From assembly GCF_002754195.1 (NCBI RefSeq), contig NZ_PEEU01000001.1, positions 2,914,001 through 2,978,000 on the forward strand: DNA of 64,000 bases. The letters run 5' to 3'. A program made the position numbers and the translations under genes. Every line of letters begins with the position of its first letter. Positions within the stretch are counted from its first letter, which is position 1. This document shows, piece by piece, positions 9,387 to 18,367 of the stretch. The stretch comes from Flavobacterium sp. 9 (GTDB taxonomy: Bacteria > Bacteroidota > Bacteroidia > Flavobacteriales > Flavobacteriaceae). The notes below the pieces were generated by a model. The model saw only the letters and a list, made by a program, of their open reading frames with translations, searched no databases and was not told the origin of the DNA.

Positions 9387-9476
9387 AACAAACTGTCTTT
9401 ATTACTGTATATTTTTGATAAAAATAAGATTTTTAGATTAAATTATAACGATTTCGTAAAAATAAATCTAGTTTTT

Positions 9477-9579
9477 AACCGCAAAGTTCACAAAGATAAA
9501 ACCGCAAGGTTCGCAAAGCTATTTTATAAAATTCAAACTGTGCGAACCTTGCGTAAATCTTACCGTTCTTTGCGGTTAT
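9477..9579. repeat. Inverted CGCAAAG repeat upstream of scoA
   Basis: A left arm beginning TAACCGCAAAGTTCACAAAG and a right arm ending CGTTCTTTGCGGTTA are complementary. The inner parts (CGCAAGGTTCGCAAAG and GTGCGAACCTTGCG) also pair, so the whole region can fold into one long hairpin. It lies in the 315-bp gap between PBP1A and scoA. Confidence 0.75.
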
Positions 9580-9623
9580 ATCTGTTTATGTAATTTCAAT
9601 TTTTAAAATCATCATGAATTTCC

Positions 9624-9674
9624 AAAAAAAAATCCTTTTGTATTCTTCCGAATTTCAGAAGATCACAAAAGGAT
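9624..9674 (-). terminator. Terminator of the PBP1A gene
   Basis: ATCCTTTTGT pairs with ACAAAAGGAT around a 23-nt loop that has its own short stem, followed by a run of T on the minus strand. It lies 27 nt beyond the stop codon. Confidence 0.75.
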
Positions 9675-9701
9675 AATTATATTTAAAACATGAACTTTAA
9701 G

Positions 9702-12008
9702 TTACAGTTCGAATTCGTCTGTATTTTGTTCTGTTTGAGTTGTATCTTTTACTACTGCTGGTCTGCTATAGCAATCTACTTTTATCGAAAGATTTGCAGG
9801 TCTTTCAAATTCTGACTTAGAAACCTGAAGTCCTGGATCTGCATAACAAAGTTTCATGAAATAACCCCAAATTGGCAATGCTGCTGTAGCTCCTTGTCCG
9901 TAAGTTAAACTCTTGAAACGTGCCGAACGGTCTTCACAACCAACCCAAACACCTGTTACTAAGTTCGGAACCATTCCCATAAACCAACCATCTGATTGAT
10001 TTTGCGTTGTTCCTGTTTTTCCTGCAATTGGATTTCTAAACACATATGGATATCCTGTCCAACGGTTGTCTCCACTTCCTCCTCCTTCAGTTCTTAAACG
10101 AGCACCTGAACCAGTTTCTGTAACTCCTTCTAATAACTTAATTACGGCAAAAGCTATATCTTTATTCAAAACGTCATGAGATTCCGGAATTGGCTCATAA
10201 ATAACCTCTCCGCTTTTGTTTTCTATACGAGTTAAAAACTGTGGCTTAACATAAACTCCTTGATTTGCAAATGTACTATATGCTGCAACCATATCTTCAA
10301 CGGTAATATCTACAGCTCCTAATGCGATTGAAGGCTGAGCAGGAATTTCGGTTTTAACACCTAATTTATGCGTTAATTCCACAACAGCTTCAGGACCAAC
10401 ACGATCGATTAATTTAGCCGAAACTGTATTGATCGAATTTGCAAGACCTTGTTTTAAAGTTACCATTCCGCGGTATCTGTTGTCAGAGTTTCTTGGTTCC
10501 CAATCTGCTGTAACGTTGTGACGTCCTTTGTGAATCATAAATGGTCCGTCAAGAATAGAATCACAAGGCGACATATTCAATTGTTCGATTGCAGTTGCGT
10601 AAACAAATGGTTTAAAAGTAGAACCTACTTGTCTCGCTCCTTGTCCAACGTGATCGTATTGGAAATACTTATAGTTAATTCCTCCAACCCACGCTTTTAT
10701 ATTTCCGGTTTGAGGCTCCATTGCCATTAAACCTGATTGCAAGAAGTGCTTGAAATAACGAATGGAATCCATTGGAGTCATTGTTGTGTCACGCTCTCCT
10801 TTCCAGGTAAATATGCGCATTTTTGTTTTTACTTTGAATGAAGCAATGATATCATCTTCACTTTTATCCATATCTTTCATGATTGCCCAACGCGTTGAGT
10901 TTTTCATGGCCTGCATCATCAATTTATCTGTTTCTGCCTGCGTGATATTTACGAAAGGTGCATTTTTATTGTTTTTTTGCTCGATGAAAAATTGTTGTTG
11001 TAAATTTTTCATGTGCTCAGAAACCGCTTCCTCCGCATGTAATTGCATTCTTGAATCGATTGTGGTGTAAATTTTTAATCCATCTTTGTAGATATCATAA
11101 TCTGAACCGTCTGGTTTTTTGTTTTCAGAAACCCATTTTTTCATGTAATCACGTAGATATTCTCTGAAATAAGTAGCTGTTCCTTCGCGGTGACTTTCTA
11201 ATTTGAATTTCAACGTAATTGGCAAAGCTTGTAATCTCAATTTTTCAGATTCTGTAATCATCTTTGCTTTCTCCATTTGAGAAAGTACTACATTACGACG
11301 ATTTTTTACTCCTTCTGGATTACGAACCGGATTATATAACCCTGAATTCTTGAACATTCCCACTAAAATAGCGGACTCATCCATGGTCAAATCCTTAGGA
11401 TCTTTAGAAAAATAGGTTTGCGCTGCTGAACTTACTCCAACAGAATAGTTCCCAAAATCATAAACGTTGCAATACATTGCCAAAATTTCATTTTTGGTAT
11501 ATTGTCTTTCCAGACGAATGGCGATTATCCACTCTTTTATTTTCTGTACAATCCTGAATGGAAGAAACTTAGACCCTTCACCATGAAACAATTGTTTAGC
11601 TAATTGTTGTGATAATGTACTTGCGCCACCATTGGTTCCTAAACTAAAAACAGCTCTTAAAGTTCCACGTCCGTCGATTCCTGAGTGTTCGTAAAAACGA
11701 GCATCTTCGGTGGCAACCAAAGCTTCTACCAGACTTTTTGGTAAATCTGAGTACTTAAGCTGTGATCTGTTGGTTTTGAAATATTTACCAATAACTACTC
11801 CGTCAGACGAAATAATTTCTGTAGCTAAATTGGAATCTGGATTTTCTAAGTCTTCAAAAGAAGGCATTGATCCAAATAATCCCCATGATGCAAATAAAAA
11901 GAAGGCTAAAATACCCAATAAGGTATATGCAAAAATTCTCCAGAATTTCTTTTTATAGTAGTTAATATCCTTATTACTATTAGGTTGGTTGTTTTTCTTG
12001 GTGGCCAT
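9702..12008 (-). CDS. Penicillin-binding protein 1A (bifunctional glycosyltransferase/transpeptidase)
   Basis: 768 residues. A short cytoplasmic tail and one membrane segment (about 25-47) are followed by a GT51 glycosyltransferase domain with catalytic Glu101 in ATEDARFYEHSGID, plus GGASTLSQQLAKQLF and the RLERQYTKNEILAMYCN helix. The transpeptidase domain has the nucleophile Ser463 in GSTFKPF, the SIN triad in ANSINTVSAK and the KTGTT box near residue 665. It polymerises lipid II and crosslinks peptidoglycan in the periplasm. The gene follows gldH by 12 nt, so ricT, gldH and this gene probably form one transcription unit. Confidence 0.95.
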   Translation of the reverse strand: MATKKNNQPNSNKDINYYKKKFWRIFAYTLLGILAFFLFASWGLFGSMPSFEDLENPDSNLATEIISSDGVVIGKYFKTNRSQLKYSDLPKSLVEALVATEDARFYEHSGIDGRGTLRAVFSLGTNGGASTLSQQLAKQLFHGEGSKFLPFRIVQKIKEWIIAIRLERQYTKNEILAMYCNVYDFGNYSVGVSSAAQTYFSKDPKDLTMDESAILVGMFKNSGLYNPVRNPEGVKNRRNVVLSQMEKAKMITESEKLRLQALPITLKFKLESHREGTATYFREYLRDYMKKWVSENKKPDGSDYDIYKDGLKIYTTIDSRMQLHAEEAVSEHMKNLQQQFFIEQKNNKNAPFVNITQAETDKLMMQAMKNSTRWAIMKDMDKSEDDIIASFKVKTKMRIFTWKGERDTTMTPMDSIRYFKHFLQSGLMAMEPQTGNIKAWVGGINYKYFQYDHVGQGARQVGSTFKPFVYATAIEQLNMSPCDSILDGPFMIHKGRHNVTADWEPRNSDNRYRGMVTLKQGLANSINTVSAKLIDRVGPEAVVELTHKLGVKTEIPAQPSIALGAVDITVEDMVAAYSTFANQGVYVKPQFLTRIENKSGEVIYEPIPESHDVLNKDIAFAVIKLLEGVTETGSGARLRTEGGGSGDNRWTGYPYVFRNPIAGKTGTTQNQSDGWFMGMVPNLVTGVWVGCEDRSARFKSLTYGQGATAALPIWGYFMKLCYADPGLQVSKSEFERPANLSIKVDCYSRPAVVKDTTQTEQNTDEFEL

Positions 12009-12020
12009 ATAACTATTTTT

Positions 12021-12500
12021 CTAATCTTTTTGTTCTATTCTAAAACCTACGTCTGTAATACCATCTAAAGCCTGAACTCCAGGAATTTTTCCTGATTCTC
12101 TAACAGCTTGTTTTATATGTACTTTGTATTTCCCTCTAAACTTTACATCTTCTTTATAAAACAGTTTACTTTCTTTTATGTCCGTAAAACCATTTCCAAG
12201 CAAAGTTCCATCAGGATTTGCCATTTGATATTCTAAAGTATCGACTTTGGTGAAACCACTCGGCGTTTCTATAGCAACAATTAAAAACAAATTATTGAAC
12301 GGATAATTGTTATTCTCTCTCAAATTTACAAATAAATTGTATTTTTTTGTAGAATCCAAAACTGGTAAATCAAAGGTTACAACGCTGTCTTTGTGCCATG
12401 CACTTCCAACAGATTTGTACTGATCGAATACTCTTTTTTTATCACAAGAAAAAAGAAGTATCGCTACCAAAAGAAGAATCCCGCTATTTTTTATTCTCAT
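12021..12500 (-). CDS. gldH: Gliding motility lipoprotein GldH
   Basis: 159 residues with a lipoprotein signal peptide (LLFSC, lipidated Cys19). The sequence matches the GldH family of Flavobacterium, one of the Gld lipoproteins needed for gliding and type IX secretion. Length and domain are normal. Its start overlaps the end of ricT by 17 nt, and PBP1A follows at 12 nt, an arrangement I recall from other Flavobacteriia. This gene is strong evidence for the taxonomic placement. Confidence 0.9.
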   Translation of the reverse strand: MRIKNSGILLLVAILLFSCDKKRVFDQYKSVGSAWHKDSVVTFDLPVLDSTKKYNLFVNLRENNNYPFNNLFLIVAIETPSGFTKVDTLEYQMANPDGTLLGNGFTDIKESKLFYKEDVKFRGKYKVHIKQAVRESGKIPGVQALDGITDVGFRIEQKD

Positions 12501-13842
12501 TTTTAGTAATAATTATAGGTTTTCTAGGTTCAGCCAGTTTATTCTCATTCGAATTTTTAGGTTTATTCGATTGATTTGGCTTATTATTATTCGGTTTATT
12601 TCCTTTGTTTGGATTTGGATTTCCATTTCCTACTCCACCTCCAGGCTTGTTTTGATTCTGATTTGGATTCGGTTGTGGTTTCTTTGGTGCAGCCACCACT
12701 TCTGCCTCCACATTTGGTTTGCGTTTGCGATTTGGTTTTTTCTTTCTTTTTGGCTGATCAAAACGGGTTAAACTTTCCTGACCCATTGCATTATTAAAGT
12801 CTTTTTCAGGCTCTGAAGTAATTTCAACAGCAAAATCTTCTAATGAAGAAACTTTGTTTTTCAACTTATTTTCAGCAATAATTTCTTTTACCTGATCAAT
12901 TTTCAAAACATGCCAGTTTGCAAAATTATTCGTGTAGGCAAACCACATTAATCCTTTAAAAATATCTTGTTTTTGACAAATTGCATCTCCTTTTTCGGTC
13001 ACCAATTTAGTGTCATAATCCGGAAAGTCCTTCAATGCATCCATGTAAGTATCAAGCTCATAGTTTAAGCAACACTTTAATTTTCCGCATTGTCCGGCTA
13101 ATTTTTGTGGATTTAATGAAAGCTGCTGATATCTTGCTGCGGATGTATTTACACTTCTAAAATCAGTAAGCCATGTTGAACAGCAAAGTTCTCTTCCGCA
13201 AGAACCAATTCCACCTAAACGAGCTGCTTCCTGACGGAAACCAACTTGTTTCATCTCAACTCTGGTACTGAATTCTTTGGCAAAATCTTTAATCAAAAGT
13301 CTAAAATCGACTCTGTCATTTGCCGTATAGTAAAACGTAGCTTTCGATCCGTCTCCCTGAAATTCAATATCAGAAATTTTCATTTCCAATTTATGCTGAA
13401 TTGCCAATTCTCGGGCTCTAACTTTCATCGGTTCTTCGCGATCACGCGCTACAGACCAAATATCAATATCTTTTTGAGATGCTTTTCGGTAGATTTTTGG
13501 CACTTCATTACTTTCGTGATTTACGCCTTTTTTCTTCATTTGAATTTTAACCAATTCGCCTGTCAGAGTAACAATACCAATATCATGTCCTGGTGATGCA
13601 ACAGTTGCTACAATATCACCAATACTTAAAGTTAATTTTTCTGAATTTCTAAAGAATTCTTTACGTCCGTTTTTAAAACGTACTTCAACGCAGTCAAAAA
13701 TAGCCTCTCCATTAGACGGACTCATATTTGCGAGCCAGTCAAAAACCGTCAATTTATTGCAGCTATCGGTGCCGCAAGTCCCATTATTTTTACAACCTTT
13801 TGGTGCGCCACCATCTGAGGTTGAACAACTTGTACATGCCAT
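12484..13842 (-). CDS. ricT: PSP1-domain protein RicT (YaaT-like)
   Basis: 452 residues when started at the Met of MACTSC, which fits the family better than an in-frame Met ten codons upstream (13872). An N-terminal Cys cluster (MACTSC, then more Cys to about residue 30) precedes the PSP1 domain, with the Cys motifs GSCGRELCC and GQCGKLKCC. In Bacillus, RicT/YaaT forms a complex with RicA and RicF that binds Fe-S clusters and affects RNA processing. No RicA/RicF homologue is adjacent. The last 90 or so residues are a low-complexity Pro, Asn and Lys tail, probably disordered. It overlaps gldH by 17 nt. Confidence 0.88.
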   Translation of the reverse strand: MACTSCSTSDGGAPKGCKNNGTCGTDSCNKLTVFDWLANMSPSNGEAIFDCVEVRFKNGRKEFFRNSEKLTLSIGDIVATVASPGHDIGIVTLTGELVKIQMKKKGVNHESNEVPKIYRKASQKDIDIWSVARDREEPMKVRARELAIQHKLEMKISDIEFQGDGSKATFYYTANDRVDFRLLIKDFAKEFSTRVEMKQVGFRQEAARLGGIGSCGRELCCSTWLTDFRSVNTSAARYQQLSLNPQKLAGQCGKLKCCLNYELDTYMDALKDFPDYDTKLVTEKGDAICQKQDIFKGLMWFAYTNNFANWHVLKIDQVKEIIAENKLKNKVSSLEDFAVEITSEPEKDFNNAMGQESLTRFDQPKRKKKPNRKRKPNVEAEVVAAPKKPQPNPNQNQNKPGGGVGNGNPNPNKGNKPNNNKPNQSNKPKNSNENKLAEPRKPIIITKNENKK

Positions 13843-14189
13843 AATTATATATGTAGTGTTGCAAAAAAGCAACTTAAGTTCATAAACGTTTGATCGGTAA
13901 AGATAGTATTTTTTTTAGTTTGCTTTTTATCGATTATTCTAAAGCTATGTTAAATGGGTAAACACCTCATTTTTAAGCATAAGCAATTCTATCATTTACT
14001 TAAAATTGGCTTATTCTAACACTCTTTTGACTTTTACCATTAACCGTCTTTCTCTAAATGGAGGAATTTTGCAACTTAAAAAAATCAGAGATTTTACTTG
14101 ATCTAACAATTGTAGAATAAGTAACGATTACTTTCTAACAGAATACCTCTTAAAAGCCCAAGAGTCATTTGTTTCTAAATCATTTTATC
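13843..14189. other. Intergenic region upstream of ricT, no gene seen
   Basis: The stretch should hold the ricT promoter (minus strand). Nothing else convincing was found. The plus-strand TGGAGGAATTTTGC at about 14059 resembles a ribosome site but has no frame behind it. Confidence 0.4.
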
Positions 14190-14277
14190 ATGCAAAATAC
14201 TACTTATAAGAAACTTCTTTTTGTTTACTCTTTCATTCTTTTATTTTTTGGAGTTGCTACATTTACTGGGACATAAA
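14190..14277 (+). pseudogene. Possible N-terminal remnant of a membrane or secreted protein cut by the IS
   Basis: From ATG at 14190 the frame reads MQNTTYKKLLFVYSFILLFF and then enters the left inverted repeat of the IS, with a stop at 14275. The basic start and hydrophobic run resemble a signal peptide. No matching continuation is found to the right of the IS, where only about 50 bp separate it from trhO. This may be the stump of a gene whose remainder was lost, or a chance frame. Confidence 0.3.
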
Positions 14278-14286
14278 TTTTAAGAC
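14249..14286 (+). repeat. Left terminal inverted repeat of the IS3 element
   Basis: The first 13 bases match the right end at 11 positions, and the shared GGACA and AAGAC blocks fall at equal offsets (21-25 and 34-38). Confidence 0.75.
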
Positions 14287-14316
14287 TGTTTAAATAAAAA
14301 TAAATATCTTAGAATT

Positions 14317-14619
14317 ATGAAAAAACGAGTTTACAGTGCTGAGTTTAAATCATCAGCAGTACGATTAAGTTACGAGCGAGAAAACATCAAAGAATTAGCA
14401 GATGAACTAGGCGTCCAGGTAGAGCGTATTTATAAATGGAGGTCTTCTCAAAAAACATTTACTAATCTACAACCAATTATTTCTAAAAAGACAGAGATAG
14501 ATTCTTTAGAAGTAAAACAATTACGAAAAGCCCTTAAAGAAAAAGAATTAGAGCTTGAGATATTAAAAAAGGCCGTTCACATCTTTTCCAAGAGCGATGG
14601 GAAATCTACCAATTTATAG
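14317..14619 (+). CDS. IS3-family transposase OrfA
   Basis: 100 residues. An N-terminal helix-turn-helix (YSAEFKSSAVRLSYE to VQVERIYKWRS, about residues 6-43) binds the IS ends, and a leucine-zipper-like coiled coil (about 62-88) mediates multimerisation. The frame ends shortly after the slippery sequence A AAA AAG at 14565-14571. There, a -1 shift joins it to orfB to give the full OrfAB transposase; without the shift the protein acts as a regulator in this family. Confidence 0.92.
   Translation: MKKRVYSAEFKSSAVRLSYERENIKELADELGVQVERIYKWRSSQKTFTNLQPIISKKTEIDSLEVKQLRKALKEKELELEILKKAVHIFSKSDGKSTNL
14565..14571 (+). promoter_or_regulatory. Programmed -1 frameshift site of the IS3 element
   Basis: The heptamer A AAA AAG lies in the correct phase in orfA (K-K codons). 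After a -1 slip the reading continues in the orfB frame without a stop from 14571. It gives IYQFIVSYKHLYPIEKMCSV, the usual start of the IS3 OrfB part, which explains why orfB alone seems to begin late. Confidence 0.85.
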
Positions 14620-14651
14620 TCAGCTATAAACATTTATATCCTATTGAAAAG

Positions 14652-15482
14652 ATGTGCAGCGTTTTAAAAGTAAGCCGAAGTAGTTATTATAGATGGTTCA
14701 GTGGCGGTCCTTCTAATAGATTTATAGAAAATAGTCTATTTACAGATTTAATAAAAGAAGTTTTTGATCTAAGCAGTCAAACTTACGGAAGTCCCAGAAT
14801 AGCGGAACAGCTAAAAAGAAAAGGATATAAAATATCCAAAAGGAAAGTTGCTAAATTGATGCTTCTTAATGGCTGGAGAAGTAAACTTAAAAGACGCTTT
14901 AAAGTAACCACAGATTCTAATCATCGATATCCAGTGTGCAGTAATCATCTCAATAGAAATTTTACACCAAAATCACTTAATGAGGTTTGGGTGTCTGATA
15001 TAACCTATATAAGAACAGCTGCCGGCTGGTTATATCTTACTACTATTATTGATTTATATGACAGGCAGGTTATAGGATGGTCATTAAGCACACGAATGTA
15101 TACCGATCAAACGATTATTCCAGCTTGGAAAATGGCAGTATCAAAAAGAGAAATAACAGAATCTTTACTTTTTCATTCAGATAGAGGAATACAATATGCT
15201 TCGATAGAATTCAGAAAATTGATTAATAAAAATACTTTAATCACTCAAAGTATGAGTAGAAAAGCTAATTGTTGGGATAATGCTGTAGCTGAAAGTTTTT
15301 TCAAGACCCTTAAAGCAGAACTTATCTATCAGCATAAATTCACAACCATTGAAGAAGCTAAATTAGCAGTCTTTGAATATATAGAAGTATGGTATAATAG
15401 AAAACGTCTGCATTCTTCTTTGGGATATAAAACACCTAAAGAAATGGAACTAGAATTTTATAAAATAGAAAGTGTAGCATAG
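14652..15482 (+). CDS. IS3-family transposase OrfB (integrase catalytic domain)
   Basis: 276 residues from the first Met. The native product is probably the OrfAB fusion, whose second half begins at about 14571. An HTH_21-type segment (about 15-70) is followed by the rve integrase core with the DDE triad: Asp in VWVSDITY, Asp in LLFHSDRGIQYAS and Glu in NAVAESFFKTLK. The C-terminal WYNRKRLHSSLGYKTPKE is typical for the family. It cuts and joins the IS ends by the copy-out circle pathway known for IS3 elements. Confidence 0.93.
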   Translation: MCSVLKVSRSSYYRWFSGGPSNRFIENSLFTDLIKEVFDLSSQTYGSPRIAEQLKRKGYKISKRKVAKLMLLNGWRSKLKRRFKVTTDSNHRYPVCSNHLNRNFTPKSLNEVWVSDITYIRTAAGWLYLTTIIDLYDRQVIGWSLSTRMYTDQTIIPAWKMAVSKREITESLLFHSDRGIQYASIEFRKLINKNTLITQSMSRKANCWDNAVAESFFKTLKAELIYQHKFTTIEEAKLAVFEYIEVWYNRKRLHSSLGYKTPKEMELEFYKIESVA

Positions 15483-15520
15483 GTCTTAGAAAATTTGTCC
15501 GACTTTTTGTTGCAAGTCCA
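15483..15520 (-). repeat. Right terminal inverted repeat of the IS3 element
   Basis: Reverse complement of this end begins TGGACTTGCAACA and contains GTCGGACA, in register with the left repeat at 14249-14286. Confidence 0.75.
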
Positions 15521-15570
15521 TCCATAATTTGGTAAAAGAATGCGACATGTAAATTAGCTTAAAATTTCAG

Positions 15571-16929
15571 CTAATTTACAATTTTATACAACTTATCTGA
15601 CAAACGAATACGAAAAGGAACTTCAAAAGTAACTTTATCACCAATCTTAGCCGTTAAAGCTTCAACTTCGTTGACGATCATTTTTTCTAAAACCAATTCC
15701 TGATTACCGGTAGTTGGTCCGGAAATTAAGATTTTATCGCCAGTATTCAAGTCGTGATTTTCAATAGTAAAAAGACCAACTTGTGCTTTTACATAATAAT
15801 GTTCTGCTTTACCAAGAAGTACTTTTTTTACTTTTATCTTTTGACGAATATCCGCTTGTTTTTCGGCTGTAGCCAAAGAATTATTCGGTAATTCGCCTGA
15901 ATGTTTGAATTTTAGATTTTCAGACTTTCCTTTTCTAAAAACTTTATTTCCAACTTGTTTTCCGATTCTTAATCTTACCTGATCAACCAACGGCATATGA
16001 ATAATGTCAAGACATTCTGTAGAACAACAGTTTTCCATAGCAGCTTTACAATCATCACATTGAATGAACAACAAATGACATCCGTCGTTTTCACAATTCG
16101 TGTGATTATCGCAAGGTTTTCCGCATTGGTGACATTGCGAAATAATATCTTCAGTAATTCTTTCGCCAAGGCGATTATCAAATACGAAGTTTTTTCCAAT
16201 GAATTTACTTTCTAAACCTTCAGCTTCAATTTGTTTGGCGTAATTAATGATTCCGCCTTCTAACTGAAAAACATTTTTAAAACCCTGATGTTTAAAATAA
16301 GCACTCGCTTTTTCACAACGAATTCCACCTGTACAATACATTACAAGATTTTTATCTTCCTTATGATTTTGAAGCTGATCGTTGATTATAGGCAAACTCT
16401 CTCTAAAAGTTTCTACATCTGGAGTAATTGCACCTTTAAAATGTCCAACTTCACTTTCGTAGTGATTTCTAAAATCTACCACAATAGTATTTGGATCATC
16501 AAGGATTTCATTGAATTCTTTGGCTTTCAAGTGAACGCCAATATCAGTAACATCAAAAGTTTCATCGTTTAAACCGTCAGCAACAATTTTATGACGAACT
16601 TTAATAGTTAATTTTAAAAAGGAATGATCATCATGTTCTACCGCTTCATTCAAACGTATACCTTTCATGAAATCATAAACTTCCAGAGTTGCTCTAAAAG
16701 CCTCCAAATTTTCTTCAGGAATACTCATTTGAGCATTAATTCCTTCATTGGCAACATAAATTCGGCCTAAAGCATCGAGCTTATTCCAGGCTAAAAATAA
16801 ATCATCGCGAAATTTTTTGGGATCTTGAATTTTGGCATACGCATAGAAAGACAACGTTAGTCGTTGTTTACCGGCATCATCGATAATGATGGCTCTCTCT
16901 TCTGCGCTTAAAGTGTTGTACAGTTGCAT
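15571..16929 (-). CDS. trhO: tRNA uridine-34 hydroxylase TrhO (rhodanese family) with extra C-terminal domain
   Basis: 452 residues, about 100 longer than E. coli TrhO (YceA). An N-terminal acylphosphatase-like part (about 25-120) is followed by a rhodanese domain (about 140-245) with the active-site loop CTGGIRC (Cys199 and Cys205). A Cys-rich zinc-finger-like segment (about 265-305, CHQCGKPC and further CxxC pairs) comes next. The extra C-terminal domain (about 365-452) has a beta-barrel pattern, GDKILISGPTTG and GDKVTFEVP, resembling EF-Tu domain 2 and the C-terminal domain of U32 peptidase-like proteins. TrhO uses oxygen to make 5-hydroxyuridine at tRNA position 34. It is transcribed alone and divergently from the efflux operon. 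Confidence 0.88.
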   Translation of the reverse strand: MQLYNTLSAEERAIIIDDAGKQRLTLSFYAYAKIQDPKKFRDDLFLAWNKLDALGRIYVANEGINAQMSIPEENLEAFRATLEVYDFMKGIRLNEAVEHDDHSFLKLTIKVRHKIVADGLNDETFDVTDIGVHLKAKEFNEILDDPNTIVVDFRNHYESEVGHFKGAITPDVETFRESLPIINDQLQNHKEDKNLVMYCTGGIRCEKASAYFKHQGFKNVFQLEGGIINYAKQIEAEGLESKFIGKNFVFDNRLGERITEDIISQCHQCGKPCDNHTNCENDGCHLLFIQCDDCKAAMENCCSTECLDIIHMPLVDQVRLRIGKQVGNKVFRKGKSENLKFKHSGELPNNSLATAEKQADIRQKIKVKKVLLGKAEHYYVKAQVGLFTIENHDLNTGDKILISGPTTGNQELVLEKMIVNEVEALTAKIGDKVTFEVPFRIRLSDKLYKIVN

Positions 16930-17215
16930 GCTATAAACTAATTTAAGTTGAGAAATAATTATGTAATGAATTCTATTTTCCTAGTGAATTCGGGCGCAAA
17001 GGTAAGCTTTTCTTTGCAATTTCAAAACCAACTAAAAGCCAAAAATTAAACAACATAAGATATGTTCAAAAATTTAAGAATTTCCACTCGTAACTCATTC
17101 AATAAAATGACCTCTTTTAGTCTAAAAACCTTCGCAATTAAAAAAACACTACTGTTTATCAGAGCGTTACTAAAAATTTAGTATATTTATGTTAACAATT
17201 TTAACATTTATACTT

Positions 17216-18364
17216 ATGAATGCTTTAAAACTACCAAAACCAATCTTCCCAATTCTCCTTTTTCTACTCTTGTTTATTTCTTGCAAAAAAGAACAACCGA
17301 AAGCGCCACCGCCCATGCAGGCACCTTTTGTCACAGTAAAAAGTGAAGATGTCCCAATTTATAAAGATTTTGCCGGACAAACTTTTGGCGAATTAGACAT
17401 TGAATTAATTGCTCGAGTAGACGGAATATTGACCGGGTTATATTTTAAAGAAGGTCAAAAAGTTAAAAAAGGTCAATTACTCTATACAATTGATCCGTTA
17501 GAATATGAAACTAAAGTCGAACAAGCTCGCGGACAGGTTGCTGTTGCACAAAGTAGCTTGGTAAATGCTAACGAAGAATTAAAAAGAATTCGTCCACTTG
17601 CCGATATGAATGCCGTAAGTAAGCGAGAATTAGACGCGGCAGTTGCAAAAGACAAAGCCGCAAGATCTAATTATGCCAGTATGCAGGCAAGCTTAAAAAA
17701 TCAAGAAATAGAACGAGGTTATTGCAACATTAAATCTCCAATCGATGGTGTTATCGGACTTTCGAATGCCAGATTAGGAGATTACATTACCAAACTGGGC
17801 AATGCCTCAAGATTGAATATGGTTTCGAAACTTGACAAAGTAAGAGTACAATTTACAGTTAGTGAATCTGATTATCTTAAATACCAGAAAAGCACTAAAC
17901 AAGGCGAAAAAATCACTGATCTTCAGCTAATATTATCAGACGGAAGCATTCATCCCGAAAAAGGAACTCTGAACTTTTCTGATACTAAAATAGATCCTAC
18001 AACAGGAACCGTAACTATTGAAGCACAATTTCCAAATCCTGACGGGACTTTGCGTTCAGGACAATTCGGAAAAGTTCGCGTTTTGATTCGCACAGCAAAA
18101 GATGCAATCGTAATCCCTCAAAAAGCAGTTACTGAAATTCAGGGACTATTTCAGGTTTCTGTAATCGATGATAAAAACACTATTCAAACCCGAATGGTGG
18201 AAGTAGGTCAAAAAACTGGTGTTGACTGGATCATTACAAAAGGACTAAAACCTAATGAAAGAGTAGCAATAATTGGTAATCAGTTTATTCAGCCCGGATC
18301 AACTGTTGCCCCAGTTCCTTATGTGGCCGACAAAAAACAGATTGCATCATCTCAAAACGACTAA
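17216..18364 (+). CDS. RND efflux periplasmic adaptor (membrane fusion protein)
   Basis: 382 residues from the preferred Met at 17216; an in-frame Met at 17189 would add a hydrophobic stub before the signal peptide. The signal peptide ends in a lipobox (LFISC), so it is an inner-membrane-anchored periplasmic lipoprotein as in AcrA. Order: barrel-sandwich lipoyl half (ELIARVDGILTGLYFKEGQ), a coiled-coil hairpin (about 105-155), the second lipoyl half (CNIKSPIDGVIGLSNARLGD), then beta-barrel and membrane-proximal domains. It links the RND pump to the outer-membrane channel. The permease gene starts 3 nt after its stop codon. Confidence 0.93.
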   Translation: MNALKLPKPIFPILLFLLLFISCKKEQPKAPPPMQAPFVTVKSEDVPIYKDFAGQTFGELDIELIARVDGILTGLYFKEGQKVKKGQLLYTIDPLEYETKVEQARGQVAVAQSSLVNANEELKRIRPLADMNAVSKRELDAAVAKDKAARSNYASMQASLKNQEIERGYCNIKSPIDGVIGLSNARLGDYITKLGNASRLNMVSKLDKVRVQFTVSESDYLKYQKSTKQGEKITDLQLILSDGSIHPEKGTLNFSDTKIDPTTGTVTIEAQFPNPDGTLRSGQFGKVRVLIRTAKDAIVIPQKAVTEIQGLFQVSVIDDKNTIQTRMVEVGQKTGVDWIITKGLKPNERVAIIGNQFIQPGSTVAPVPYVADKKQIASSQND

Positions 18365-18367
18365 ATT

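Larger units (their letters stand above)
14249..15520 (+). mobile_element. IS3-family insertion sequence, 1272 bp
   Basis: Two overlapping-type frames (orfA and orfB) lie between imperfect inverted repeats of about 38 bp. The left repeat starts TGGAGTTGCTACA (14249) and the right repeat, reversed, starts TGGACTTGCAACA (15520). Both have the TG...CA ends of the family, and GGACA occurs at equal positions inside. The sequences just outside (TTT on the left, TCC on the right) do not form a target duplication. All transposase motifs are intact, so the element may be active or recently active. Confidence 0.88.

Noticed and set aside
14040..15530. Target-site duplication of the IS3 element
   Set aside because: TTT and TCC at the two ends do not match, and shifting the ends by a few bases gives no 3-4 bp duplication.
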